64,000 nt of DNA from Linum tenue (Eukaryota; Streptophyta; Magnoliopsida; Malpighiales; Linaceae). The notes under the pieces were generated by a model. The model was not told the DNA's origin. It did not search any database and saw only the letters and a program-made list of their open reading frames with translations. This document shows, piece after piece, positions 11,476 through 22,463 of this stretch; the stretch's first letter is position 1; each line of letters starts with the position of its first letter. The stretch is from positions 34,312,513 to 34,376,512 of the forward strand of contig CAMGYJ010000011.1 in the NCBI GenBank assembly GCA_946122785.1. Direction: 5' to 3'. Position numbers and translations under genes: made by a program.

Positions 11476-11651
11476 CATAAACTACTACTACGTATTGTGC
11501 TTGTAATAACCTCGCCTTGAGTGAGTCGTATTGTGCTTGTGTGTGTGTTTTTGTTGTTTCTCCTTGAAGCTCAAATTATCCTACCCTGGTTCGATTCCTA
11601 CCTTCACTCACCAAGCCCAAGCGGTAACATCACTCTACCCCTTCCTAACGC

Positions 11652-11786
11652 CATTGAGGGCAATGCCGAGTTTAAGTGTGTGTGTGTGGGGGGGGGGGGG
11701 GTAGTCTACTAGTATGCTCGTGTGAGTGTGATGTTGCTTGGAGCCTTTTGTATGCCCAAATTTCAAAATTTGAGGGCTCCAAGCAA
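11652..11786 (+). promoter_or_regulatory. Second polypurine tract with small hairpin and compound hairpin C
   Basis: CATTG-AGGG-CAATG (11652-11665) precedes TTTAAGTGTGTGTG and a G13-14 run to 11701. That resembles the terminal polypurine tract, with expansion. Then TTGCTTGGAGCC (11734-11745) pairs with GGCTCCAAGCAA (11775-11786), enclosing an inner stem CAAATTT/AAATTTG (11757-11772). The minus-strand element has the same order at 52244-52128. Dual priming of plus-strand DNA and RNA structure are plausible roles, but inferred. Confidence 0.6.
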
Positions 11787-12478
11787 TGTTTGCATAATCA
11801 AAGTGGTCGGGTGGTGGGAAATTCTCATGTTTGTGGCATTGATCTTGAATTATTGCATGTGATCGAGTATATCCTATGATGATGACTGAGAAGTTCATTA
11901 GGATAGGGCAAAAGTTTAGTTCTCAATTGTGCATAAACGAATGGATGTCTTGACTTGATCACTTGTTGTTTACAATTGCCATGCATCGTGTTTGTGAATT
12001 GGAATAGATGGTTAGGTAACTAGGTAGCCTGTGAGCTTTGAGTCGATCGTTTCTTTCGATGTGATAGTTCCCTCTTTCCACGGTGTGTAGCATCATAGTT
12101 GTCATTAGCAAGTATGATGGAGGCATAGGATGAGTCCACGCCCAAATGTTGATTTCCCGAAATGTATCATCCCTTAGTCAACCCCTTTGAGCCGTGTGAC
12201 TTCGTGGGTCATTCTCAATTTATGAGCTTCGTTCGTGTGAGCTTAAAGGTGTTAGTAGAAAGACCCCCAATCCTTTCTTCGTGTCTAAACATGAGTCGCT
12301 CGTGTGTTCTGGATCTCTTACCTTTGAGTTTCCCTAGAGGTTCTACATAGGTGGTTTGTGTGCGGTTCTTTCTAGGAATGCAAAATGATGTGTAGTGTTG
12401 GAGTGAGTTCCTCAAAAATAGAGCATTGGTCGTTAAATGTTTAGGTGGCAAGTGTTTTACTCTCTGGTGCCCCACTCA

Positions 12479-12601
12479 AAAAGAAGAAGAAGAAAGAGAA
12501 AGAAAAGAGAAACGAAAAAGAGGTAATAAAATGGGGTAAATAAAGTAGAGAGTGCCAAGAAACAAACCAAAGTACATGCTCTAGGAGAGGTTTCTTGGCA
12601 C
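12479..12601 (+). promoter_or_regulatory. A/G-rich tract and hairpin D
   Basis: An uninterrupted A/G-rich run of about 45 bases (12479-12523) is followed by a 12-bp perfect inverted repeat, GTGCCAAGAAAC (12552-12563) with GTTTCTTGGCAC (12590-12601). The minus-strand element has an A/G-rich loop closed by an 11-bp stem at 51593-51665, in the same relative place. The sequence differs but the architecture is similar. Confidence 0.5.
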
Positions 12602-13378
12602 CCAAGCCATCGAAACCCCCACATTGTTTAGAACTCATTCACTACCAAGCCTTAAAAAGCTAGCAAGAGTTGACCGAGGAAGAGTGCTTTAAGGTAGTTC
12701 ATTATGGGTGATAGTTGGAAGGGAGATATAAGGTTTTTGGCTGATGTTAGTGGCCTTTGATTGAAGAGAAGGGTTTTAGTCGAAACCATAGGGCCTTCGG
12801 GTTATGTTGAAGATGTAGAACCTCACGTCATGATTGACACCACCCAAAAAGCCTTTTCCCCATGTCCAAGCCAATCGCCAGTCATCTGAACCCGTGTCTA
12901 AGACCTCCGGGTGAGCTAGTGGTGACAACCATCCCATGAACTCTAGCGTTTAGAGGTTACCGCCGCGGTATTTAGACGATAGGGCCGAGAGGTTACGATT
13001 GTGCACATATTTTGCACCAAAAGGTCCCGAGCCCACTGGTCTTGAGAGTGAGTGATCCATTCTTGTTTTATTTACCATTTCATACCCCAGTGAGGACCTT
13101 TGTTGCCTTTCCATTTGTTCCTCGAACTTGAATTCTATGCATGGTTGGTTGTGGTCGATAAGTGGTTTTGTCGAGACTTGCATTTATCCATGAATAAGTT
13201 GAGAATTTTTCATTTGCCCGTTTTGGTGGCTTTGAATGTCATTTCTGGTGGATGTCGGTATTTCTGGAAATGGTTCATGTGTTGATTGTCAATAAATATC
13301 GAGAATTCCCGTTTCATGCCCCTTGAGTTGTCCCCAAAGTATTTGTGTAGGTTGAAATATTACCGTGTGCGTGAAATG

Positions 13379-13417
13379 GTTTGCTTGGGGACAAGCAAAC
13401 GTCTAAGTGTGGGGGAG
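13379..13417 (+). promoter_or_regulatory. Hairpin E and terminal polypurine tract
   Basis: GTTTGCTTG (13379-13387) and CAAGCAAAC (13392-13400) form a 9-bp perfect stem with a GGGA (GNRA-type) loop. Then comes GTCTAAGTGTGGGGGAG, directly before the 3' LTR. The hairpin is identical in the minus-strand element (51304-51325). The purine tract is the expected plus-strand primer site. Confidence 0.8.
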
Positions 13418-14987
13418 TGATTCGGGCCTAATTGCACATGTTTTGCCCCCGTTTTACTTAGATGTTTGTGCCAAATTCGCTCCTAAACAGTTGGTTTTAC
13501 GCTAGGTTCTTCCTGTTTGAGTGTGTTTCGGGATTTAATAGGTGAAACCACCATCGAAGTAGAAAGATTGGTGAAAAGGATCAAAAATCGGAAGAAGAGG
13601 TGAAAAAGAGCCAATTTACGTCTAACTGAGGGAGTTCACGATTATGCAAGACCGTGAAGAAGAGGAGTTGACGGTGAATCGCGAGGCGTCCAGAGCCAAT
13701 GTGAAGGTTACTGATGCAAGGTGAGTTCACGGTCACTAAGACCGTAAACAAAGGCAGTTGACCGTGAAGTGAAGTGGACAATGCGGCGCGTTTTGGAGCA
13801 CGCCTGGAGTTCACAGACGCATTTCATGGTTCACGGCCGTGAACTCAGCTCATCTCTGGTTTAAAAGATGAGATGAAAGGAGGAGAGAGGGGAGAGCCCA
13901 CTTTTGTGTGAAACACCTTCTTCAACATTCTAGTGAGAGAAACAGAACCCAAGGGAAGAAGAAGGTTAGGATTTGGCTTCAAGGAAAATTTTGGGAAGAT
14001 TTCCTCCAAGGAAAGCTCAACTCAAGGGCCAAGAAGACTGGGAGCATCCTCAAAGATTGTTTCCACCTCTTTCCCTTTTATTTTTCCCACTTCTAGCATG
14101 GAGTAGACCTCCTTTCACTTGAGTGTAGTGAAACCCTAACTCTACCATGTAGTTTTCTTGTATGTGTTTTGGATGATTGTCATTGGGCATTGTTCAATTC
14201 AATGATTGAGGCATTATTTATCATGATTGTGCATGCTTGTGCTTAGAAATTTAGGGGTTGTGCATGTTTTTGTTCTTAGCATCCTTAGGCTTGTGCATTT
14301 AGGTTCTTAGCAACCTAAGGATTGTGCATAATTGTGTTTTGTACCCCCTAGATTTGTGCATTTAGGTGCTAGTAATCTAATTTGCCACCTTAGCCTAGCT
14401 TAGAGAGGAAAATCCCCCTTTCAAGGGAGACTCAATCGAGTTGGTTTTCCTTCCGCTTTCTAAGCCACCTAAACTAGGTTAAGTTAGGGCAACCCTCAAT
14501 ATTGAGTTAAGCAAGTCGATTAATCGTGATTAAATCGTCCGACCTTAGAGTTGAGTGAGGGAGTAAGTCAATTACCGATTGTCTAAACCGAGAGGGTCGA
14601 GTGACACATCCTTTCATCCTTACCTCGGTTTAGCAATTGAGACTGTGGTCTCCGACCACAAATGCATCTCTCTGGGGTTCACGATTAATGTGCCCAAAGC
14701 AATCGTTCCAATCCACATAGCATGGTAGTGTTTAGGGGAAAGCGACACCGGAGTGACTTTCCCACCAAAGAGTTTTCAAACCCAATTACCTTTGCTTTCT
14801 TTTATTTCAATTAGCAAACTTTTACATCAAAGCTTAGTTGCTAGATAATGATTTCAACAACTGAAGTCGGTGTAGTCGGACCCGCCCGGGTCGATATCTA
14901 AATACTTGCCCCATACTGCACCCGACTAAAGTTTAAACACTTGGGCTCTAGTTGGGGTTTAATTGTGATGTAATTTCGTGCGAGTCA
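13418..14987 (+). repeat. 3' LTR of the Athila-like element
   Basis: It is the partner of 4490-6068, with the same ends (TGATTCGGG...GAGTCA). It contains the perfect 16-bp palindrome GTTCACGGCCGTGAAC (13829-13844) sixteen bases before TTTAAAAG (13860-13867). The 5' LTR has one transition inside this palindrome. Confidence 0.9.
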
Positions 14988-15010
14988 TTGGTGCATTGGC
15001 AAAGTGCACA

Positions 15011-15650
15011 CATGCAGTGGCAAAATAAAATATTCAAAATACAAGCCGAACAACAACAATAAGCAAATAAAGCATGGCAACACTATGCACTTACCCTACC
15101 CATACCCCTAGCTCTAGGGGGTCTCTCTGCCTAGCTCGTTGGAGACCACCAAGACTCGACCACAAATCTTGTCCAACCTGGAGACTAGTTCCCCACTCTG
15201 TCGCATTGGGATGTGCTAGCCCCTGCCACTGTTGATGTAGTGGGGGTATGGGAAACTTATCTTGGTTGAATTAAAATTGAATGTAGTGGTAGTTTACGTA
15301 GTGCAATGATAAGAACATGGTTGGTGGTGTCGTACCATACTCCGCATCAATAGGCAATATAATTTAGACATCAAGTTGGACATTGGGGATTTCATAGTCT
15401 GGATTACAGGCATCAAACGACTGGTATCAAAAGACTATGAATGTGATGTTGTAAATGGTTGTGAACGCAACAAGTCCTTAAATCCATCTATCGCCCTGGT
15501 GGCGCATGACCCGCCTCGAGCCAGTTGATGCGTTGAACTGCTCCTACTATCCCACAACTCATGCCATCTGCACACATTGGATACAAGTTGTCATACGTCC
15601 AATAATGCCTTTGGATTTCTTAGGCTATCTCCAATCTAATGAGAAGATAG
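15011..15650. other. Unassigned sequence between the Athila-like element and a LINE
   Basis: No open frame, terminal repeat or RNA gene is recognisable. It may hold the 3' tail of the minus-strand LINE next to it or the other half of the DNA the Athila-like element landed in. Confidence 0.4.
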
Positions 15651-17387
15651 TGACTCTGGTCCCCCATTAGACAATGAGAAAGTGGCCTAAAACCATAATG
15701 GCCATATGGATCTGGGTTAAAATAGCTAACTCTGTCATCTCCAATTTGCTTATCTGCAACGAATTAAAGACATGAGACCAGGCCAAATCCGGTGATAGAC
15801 TTGCAAGAATCACCCGAATGTGATCTTTCCCAGCTAGCCCCCAGACCTCTTGTGCCATCGTGCAGTCAAATAAATAATGAGATATAGATTCTATAGACGA
15901 TGAGCAAACATGGCACACATTAGATTCACTTAGGGACTTGTCCTAGAGAATTTCCAGACAAGGCAAAATGCCCCTGACAACCCTCCACAAAAACAATCTC
16001 AATTTAGGAGGGACGAAAAAACTCCAAAGTAACTTCCAGATCGGGAATCCAGGTGCATTGGGAGGTTGTTGAACATCTCCAAATGCTCATACGAGAGAAG
16101 ATGGTACCCCGTCTTCACTATATATAAACATGTATCAGAGTAGTGCCAAATAATTTTGTCAGGATGAGGCGAGGCTGGTAGAGGAATAGACAAGAACATT
16201 TTAACACTATCAGTTGTAAAATAATCTCGTAGAAGATTCATATTCCAAGACCTAGTTGGCGGATGAATTAACGAAGCCATGAACTGATTCCCAAGCTGAA
16301 CTCCCAGCAACAGAGATGGGGAAGAAGGGGGAGATGTAGGTAGCCATGGATCATCGAGAATTCTAATGGTTGTTCCACCTCCGACTTGCCAGCGAAGCCC
16401 TTTTGCAGAAGTTTACGGCCTTCAAGGACCCTTGCCACGCCCAAGAAGGTCGAGTTCCCGTCGGAGCCGTGAGAAAATCGCAACGAGGATGGTAGCGGGC
16501 CTTGTACATCCGAGCAAGAGTTGAAGTTGGGGACTGAAGGATCTTCCAAGCTTGTTTGGCCATCATTGCTACGTTGAACAGATCGAAGTCCCGAAATCCC
16601 AGGCCTCCACGAAATTTACTTACACAAATGCTGTCCACGAGATCCAATGTATCCCTTTCTCATTGTCTTGGCTTGCCCACCAGAACTTGGAGAGTTGCCC
16701 ATTCATTCGTCGGAACGACAACATCGCTTACACAGGGGTCGCTGAGCCTACAGCTTTAATCACCACCTCTTTCGCCGCAGTGAGAGTGATTTGGATTTCC
16801 AGTTATGAATATGCTTAGCCAGAGCATCTTCAATAAACCAAAAGGTCTGGACTTTGGATCTTTGGACTTGCGTAGGAAGGCCTAGGTACTTGTCCAATTC
16901 ACCAATGGAGTCCACGCCCAATGTTGACGCCAAATCAGTTGCTTCCTGGACTGAAACATTTGAGCTGAAGCAGACTTTTGACTTCTGCAAATTAATTTTC
17001 TACCCACTAGTTGATTCATACAGGTTAAGTAGTTGAAGAAGTTGTGAGCATTCCGTAGAAGAGGCTCTCAAAAACATATAAGTATCATCAGCAAACAACA
17101 GATGTGAGGTTATTGGAGCAAATCGATGAATTTTTAGGCCATGCAGTTGGTGAGATGTAAGAGTATTGGAAATCATTGTGTAAAATGCTTCGGTATAAAT
17201 AGCAAAGAGCAGCGGGGAAAGCATATCACCTTGGCGTATACATCATTCTGGATGGAAGTATCCATGTGTGTTACCATTAAGAAGCACAGAGAAAGTGACA
17301 GTTGTGACACAAACCTTAACAAGTTTGATCCAATTGGAATCCAACCCCAGCGATTCCATAACAGCAAATAGGAAGCCCGACTCCACC

Positions 17388-17607
17388 TGTAAGGTCCAGG
17401 CTACTACAAAGGATTGCCAGCTAAGCAGGAGACAGTTTGAGAATGTATAAATAGAAAAGTTGATTCCTCTTGTAACCATCTTTGACCAATTCTCATTCTG
17501 TTAGACTCTCTTAGACGATAGCAATAGATAGCCATCTCCCTGTAACTCCTTCTCCCCTTCTTCTGTTCTCTTCCATTTCGCCAGATTAATAAAGCAAGAT
17601 CCTCACA
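17388..17607 (+). repeat. 5' LTR of the chromovirus
   Basis: It holds a TATA-like TATAAATAG near 17445 and AATAAAG near the 3' end, which could serve as promoter and polyadenylation signal. Confidence 0.9.
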
Positions 17608-17634
17608 AGTGGTATCAGAGCCCCAAATCTGGCC

Positions 17635-20600
17635 ATGGCTACACTAAATTCTCGTCTCTCGGAGCTGGAAGAACAGATGAAGACCGTCCACCATAAGATT
17701 GATTCATCTACTAAACGGATGAAGGATGCCATCGCTGCTCTTTCGGCGTCTGTGCAAAAGCTCAGCCAATCGTCGCCAGTTCGTGCCTCTTCTTCAACGG
17801 ACCCGGGCGAATCGTACCAGCGAAGGCAGACGATCGCCGATCGCTATCCCCGACTCGATTTCTCCTATTTCTCCGGCACCGATCCACATGTGTGGGTGAC
17901 CAAATGCAGCAAGCTCTTCTCCCTCTATTCCATTCCGGATGATCAGAAGGTCGAGCTCGTATCTTTCTTTTTGGAAGGTCGAGCTCACACCTGGTATGAC
18001 GGTTGGACTTATCGTCATCATCCATTGGAGTGGGGAGCGTTTGTGGAGGAGCTCCTTCATCACTTTGGCGATCACGATCAGTTCAATGTCGTCGCCGCGT
18101 TCAATCATCTCCGCCAAACAGGATCTGTGGCTCGCTATCAGGAGGAGTTCGAGAACCTCAAATCGCGAATGCTCCGTCTCAATCCGGATCTCGGTGAACA
18201 ATACTTCATCATGAGTTTCATTGGCGGTTTAGATGCCGAGATCCAACCCTTGGTCCAAGTGCTGCATCCTATCACTCTCGGCTTCGCCTTCTATCAGACT
18301 CGTTTGCAAGAGGCTGCGATTGAAGCCAGGAAGAAGAAATCGCACCTTCCTTCGCGTTGGCCGGAGGCGGTTCCAGCGTCCACGAGCAAGAAGCCGGATT
18401 CTCAGTCCTCATCCACAGTTTCCTTGGATCGATCTTCCGTGTCGCGGGGTCAAGGCCTCTGTTACAAATGCGGTGATAAGTACTTCTATGGTCATGTGTG
18501 TGTAAAAAGGAAACAACATCTTCAATTGATGGAAGCAGAGGTTGATTCCACTGGTAGCGACGATGAGGTTGTGGATCTCAACTCCACTGGTCCAGAGTTG
18601 GAGGTTTCGCTCCAATCGATCGGCAATGGTCGCGCAGGGAACTCTTTCCAAATGCATGCGAGGGCTAGACAAGTTGATTTGTCGGTGTTGATCGATACGG
18701 ATAGCAGCCATACCTTCATCCGCTCTGCCAAGGCTGCTGAATCGAAGTGCAAGTTGACGGTGGCGCCGCCGATGCGAGTTAAAGGCGCAACGGGTGCTCC
18801 GATCATCAGCAACTCAGTTTGCGAGGGTTTCCGCTGGAAGATGCAGGGCAAGGAATTCGCCTTCGATGTACGGACTCTGGAATTAAGGGATCAGGAACTC
18901 ATTTTGGGCTGGGATTGGCTGGAATCTCTGAGCCCAATCCAGCTGGACTTGAAGCAACGTCGTCTCTCTTTTGAGTGGCAGGGCCGAAACATTACTCTAC
19001 AAGGTTTGACGAATGAAGCCCATTGTCGAGTGATGAAGGGCCGCTCCTTTAAGCAGCTGATGAAGAAGAAAGTTACACAGCTCACCGGAATGCTCTTCTC
19101 CTTAGAACCAGCGTTGGATCCCTCTCCTTCTCCACCCTTTCTTCAACCCTTACTCGACGATTTCTCAGATGTCTTCTCCATTCCATCTTCTCTCCCTCCA
19201 CCGAGAGCTCTAGACCATGCCATTCCTCTTAAACCAAATTCCAAACCCGTAAACATTCGTCCCTACAAATTCCCTCACCACCACAAAGAAATAGCCGAGA
19301 AGATGGTTGCTGAAATGTTGCAATCTGAGTTCATACAGGACAGCCATAGCCCATATGCTTCTCCTGTTTTATTGATTGGCAAGAAGGATGGTACGTGGAG
19401 GTTTTGTGTGGATTACAGGGAGCTAAACGAGACTACGGTGAAGGACAAGTTTCCCATACCCATTATTGAAGATTTGATCGATGAACTCCATGGGGCTCGT
19501 CTGTTCTCCAAGCTGGATTTGCGATCGGGTTATCATCAAATCCGTATGAAGCCAGAAGATCAGTATAAAACGGCATTCCGCACTCACCAAGGTCACTATG
19601 AATTTCGGGTGATGCCGTTTGGGTTGACGAACGCACCTGCGACGTTTCAAGCTCTGATGAACAAGGTGTTTGGTCCGTATCTCATGAAGTTCATTCTCGT
19701 TTTTTTTACGATATTTTGGTCTATAGCGCCTCTCCATAGCTCCATCTACAACATCTCTCCATTGCTCTGCAGCTGTTGCGAGACAACAGGTTATTTGCTA
19801 AACTCTCTAAATGTTCATTTGGGCAACCGCAAGTTGAATATCTGGGTCACACTATCGGGGAAGGAGGTGTGGCTACTGATAGGAGGAAGATTGCAGCTAT
19901 GATAGATTGGCCGCGACCAAAGTCTGTCAAGTCTCTCCGTGGATTTCTGGGTCTTACGGGATATTACAGGAAATTTGTGCGTAATTACGGAACAATTAGT
20001 CGGCCTTTGACAGAGTTATTGAAGAAGAATGGTTTTGTCTGGTCTCAAGCTGCTGAAGAAGCTTTCATAGCATTAAAGAGGGCATTGAGTTCAGCCCCAG
20101 TTCTAGCCTTACCCAATTTCGACTTGCCCTTTACCTTGGAGACTGATGCTTGTGGTACGGGAGTGGGTGCTGTGTTATCTCAGCAGGGCCATCCATTGGC
20201 ATATTTTAGCAAAGCTTTGGGGATCAGAAATCAAGAGCACAGTACGTACGAGCAGGAGTATTTGGCGGTATTAATGGCTGTGGATCATTGGCGATACTAC
20301 TTAGAAGGCAGGCCATTTGAGATTATTACTGATCATGAGAGTTTAAAGTACATGCTTGGACAGAAGGTACATACGGCAATACAAAAGAAGGGTTTAATCA
20401 AACTCATGGGGCTGGAATTTCACATCAAATATCGTCGAGGGAAGTATAACGGGGCAGCAGATGCACTCTCTAGGGTGTTTGACGACCAGGTGGAATTGGG
20501 TGACTGCAATGCTCTTTCTACCGTTCTTCCTGAGTGGTTAGTTGATATTGAAGCAACTTATGAAGGTGACTTGGAGCTCTCTCATCACATTGTTGCTGCT

Positions 20601-21954
20601 GCTTCTCAGAATACAGGACCACAGTTATGGTCATATTCGCAGGGGGTTTTAAGGTTCAAGGGCAAGGTAGTTGTGGGAGCCAATGGTTTCATGCGCCAGA
20701 AATTGATGAGGCTGTTTCATTCATCACCAGTAGGGGGTCACTCCGTAGTGCAGGGGACTTGCCAAAGGTTGAGGTCTTTTTTTTTTTGGAAGGGTATGAG
20801 GAATGACATTGCGGCATGGATTGGGAAGTGTGATGTGTGTCAAAGGTGCAAGGCAGAGACAGTGGCTTCTCCAGGATTCTTGCAGCCTCTGCCCATTCCC
20901 GATAGAGCTTGGAAGGATATCAGCTTAGATTTTGTTGAAGGGCTGCCGCAATCAAAAGGGAAAGATGTCCTGCTGGTGGTGGTTGACCGTTTTACTAAGT
21001 TCGCCCATTTCTTTCCTCTGCAACATCCTTATTCAGCTGCTGAAGTTGCTCAGACTTTCTTTGATGGTGTCTTCAAGCATCATGGTATGCTTGCCAGCAT
21101 TGTGTGGACCGTGACTCTACCTTTACTGGGGGCTTTTGGACAGAATTCTTCAGGCTGCAGAATACTGATCTCCATTACTCAACGGCATACCATCCACAAA
21201 CGGATGGACAAACGGAGCGGGTGAATCGTTGTCTTGAAGATTATCTTTGGTGTATGACCTTTCACAAGCCTCAAGATTGGATCTACTGGTTGACATTGGC
21301 AGAGTGGTGTTATAACACGCACTACCATGTGAGTATCCAACTCTCTCCTTTTGAGGCTCTCTATGGCTTCCCTCCGGATCACTTTGGTCTCTTCAGTTCT
21401 TCTTCTTCTTCGGTCGGGGCGGTGGAAGAACGTCTGCAGGCCTATCATCATCAAGTTGCATTCTTAAAGCATACTCTGACCTTAGCACAGAATAGGCAGA
21501 AACAGTTTGCAGATAAACGCAGGTCGGAGCGTGTCTTCAAAGTGGGTGATTTTGTCTATGCCTTCAACCATACAGACAAGGCTCCGTAGTGGGGAGGCAG
21601 GGCAGCAATCTTGGACCTCGTTATTTTGGTCCTTATAAGGTTTTGGCTCGGCGGGGGGAAGTGGCTTATGAATTGGAGCTTCCGAGGTCATCCAAAATCC
21701 ACCCGGTGTTTCACGTTTCTCAGCTGAAACGTTGCTTGCTCATCGTTCCACCTGCTGCGACTGAGCTGCCTGAAGTGGATGATCATGGCACACCAAAGTT
21801 GGCACCAGAGACCATCCTTGCCCGCCGCTTTGTGGAGGAGCAGAACCGTGCGGTGACTCAGATTCTGGTACACTGGACGCATCAATCTCCTGCTGATGCC
21901 ACTTGGGAAGACTTGCAGTCATTCAAGGCTCGTTTTCCTGCGTTTCCAGCTTGA
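17635..21954 (+). pseudogene. Chromovirus gag-pol, three lesions
   Basis: It begins with a coiled-coil N-terminus, then gag ([20 protein letters not shown]), a zinc knuckle [14 protein letters not shown] near 18460, and protease with [11 protein letters not shown] near 18690, where the usual D-S-G is D-T-D. RT runs from about 19280 ([30 protein letters not shown]). RNase H carries TDACGTGVGAVLSQ near 20140. Integrase has an HHCC region near 20720-20850 (CDVCQRC) and TDGQTERVN near 21200. A chromodomain-like end follows (VHWTHQSPADATWEDLQSF). One base is lost near 19708, at the first catalytic Asp codon of RT. Another is lost near 21105, beside the integrase SDRD Asp. A TAG with a frame change sits near 21587. 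The copy cannot make active polymerase or integrase. Confidence 0.9.
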
Positions 21955-21983
21955 GGACAAGCTGAATTTGAAGAGGGAGGATT

Positions 21984-22202
21984 TGTAAGGTCCAGGCTAC
22001 TATAGAGGATTGCCAGCTAAGCAGGAGACAGTTCGAGAATGTATAAATAGAAGAGTTGATTCCTCTTGTAACCATCTTTGATCAATTCTCATTCTGTTAG
22101 ACTCTCTTAGAAGATAACAATAGATAGCCATCTCCTGTAACTCCTTCTCCCCTTCTTTTGTTCTCTTCCATTTCGCCAGATTAATAAAGCAAGATCCTCA
22201 CA
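21984..22202 (+). repeat. 3' LTR of the chromovirus
   Basis: It is the partner of 17388-17607 and directly follows the purine tract GAAGAGGGAGGATT. One C is missing relative to the 5' LTR (CTCCCTG to CTCCTG). Confidence 0.9.
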
Positions 22203-22463
22203 CCACCTGATTGTATGCTTTTTCCAAATCGAGTTTTAGGGCCATCCATTTATCTTGACCTTGTGCTTTCGTCTTGAGTAAATGCATGACCTCCTGAGCA
22301 AGGCTAGACTGGGATAGGTACGAAGCGGCGAATCTAGTAGGGCGAGGGAGTTTGCTGAGCCTAATCGTTGTTGCGAATTTGAACGACGAATCAAGCCAGG
22401 CTTCCCATCTCAAAGCCAGCCATCAATTTTGCTTAAACACCACATGTTCGTCAAAATTCCCAA

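Larger units (their letters stand above)
4490..14987 (+). mobile_element. Athila-like Ty3/gypsy LTR retrotransposon, non-autonomous, old
   Basis: This is a 10.5-kb element with long LTRs (1579 and 1570 bp), both starting TGATTCGGGCC and ending GCGAGTCA. A primer-binding site matching tRNA-Asp follows the 5' LTR, and AAGTGTGGGGGAG precedes the 3' LTR. Inside are decayed gag and protease coding sequences, then about 1 kb of noncoding DNA with palindromes and a TATA box, then an ATHILA-type ORF, then 2 kb of structured noncoding DNA. No reverse transcriptase, RNase H or integrase is present, so mobilisation would have needed enzymes from another element. The LTRs differ at many positions and the ORFs hold several frameshifts and stops, so the insertion is old. 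A 23-bp near-identical direct repeat flanks it in place of the usual 5-bp target duplication. Confidence 0.9.
17388..22202 (+). mobile_element. Reina-type chromovirus (Ty3/gypsy), nearly complete
   Basis: This 4815-bp LTR retrotransposon is flanked by the 5-bp target duplication CCACC (17383-17387 and 22203-22207). LTRs are 220 and 219 bp, starting TGTAAGGTCC and ending CCTCACA. The primer-binding site TGGTATCAGAGCC (initiator tRNA-Met) is at 17610. A GAAGAGGGAGGATT purine tract precedes the 3' LTR. One gag-pol ORF fills the interior. The short LTRs, Met primer and C-terminal chromodomain-like segment suggest the Reina clade. Counting by eye, the LTRs differ by eight substitutions (seven transitions) and one indel, about 3.7 percent, so the insertion is fairly recent. 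Confidence 0.92.
15651..22463 (-). mobile_element. LINE (L1-type) fragment, interrupted by a chromovirus
   Basis: This is a minus-strand non-LTR retrotransposon whose 5' part is missing. Reading from 22413 downward, the RT core ALKLDLEKAYNQV breaks at 22203 and resumes at 17387 as ESGFLFAVMESLG. One copy of the chromovirus target duplication is used, so the frame is continuous. It continues through CIRQGD-MLSPLLFAIYTEAF, the catalytic LLFADDTYMFL (near 17100), KYLGLPTQ, RGGLGFRDFDLFNVAMMAKQ (near 16600) and a zinc-binding RT-associated domain CHVCSSSIESISHYLFDC (15860-15918). Stops near 17000, 16760, 16360 and 15999 make it dead. The upstream end falls within about 50 bases of the PPR gene start. 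Confidence 0.8.

Noticed and set aside
17762..18851. Several long open frames on the minus strand opposite the chromovirus gag
   Set aside because: They are shadows of the real plus-strand gag-protease frame, which carries all the domain motifs.
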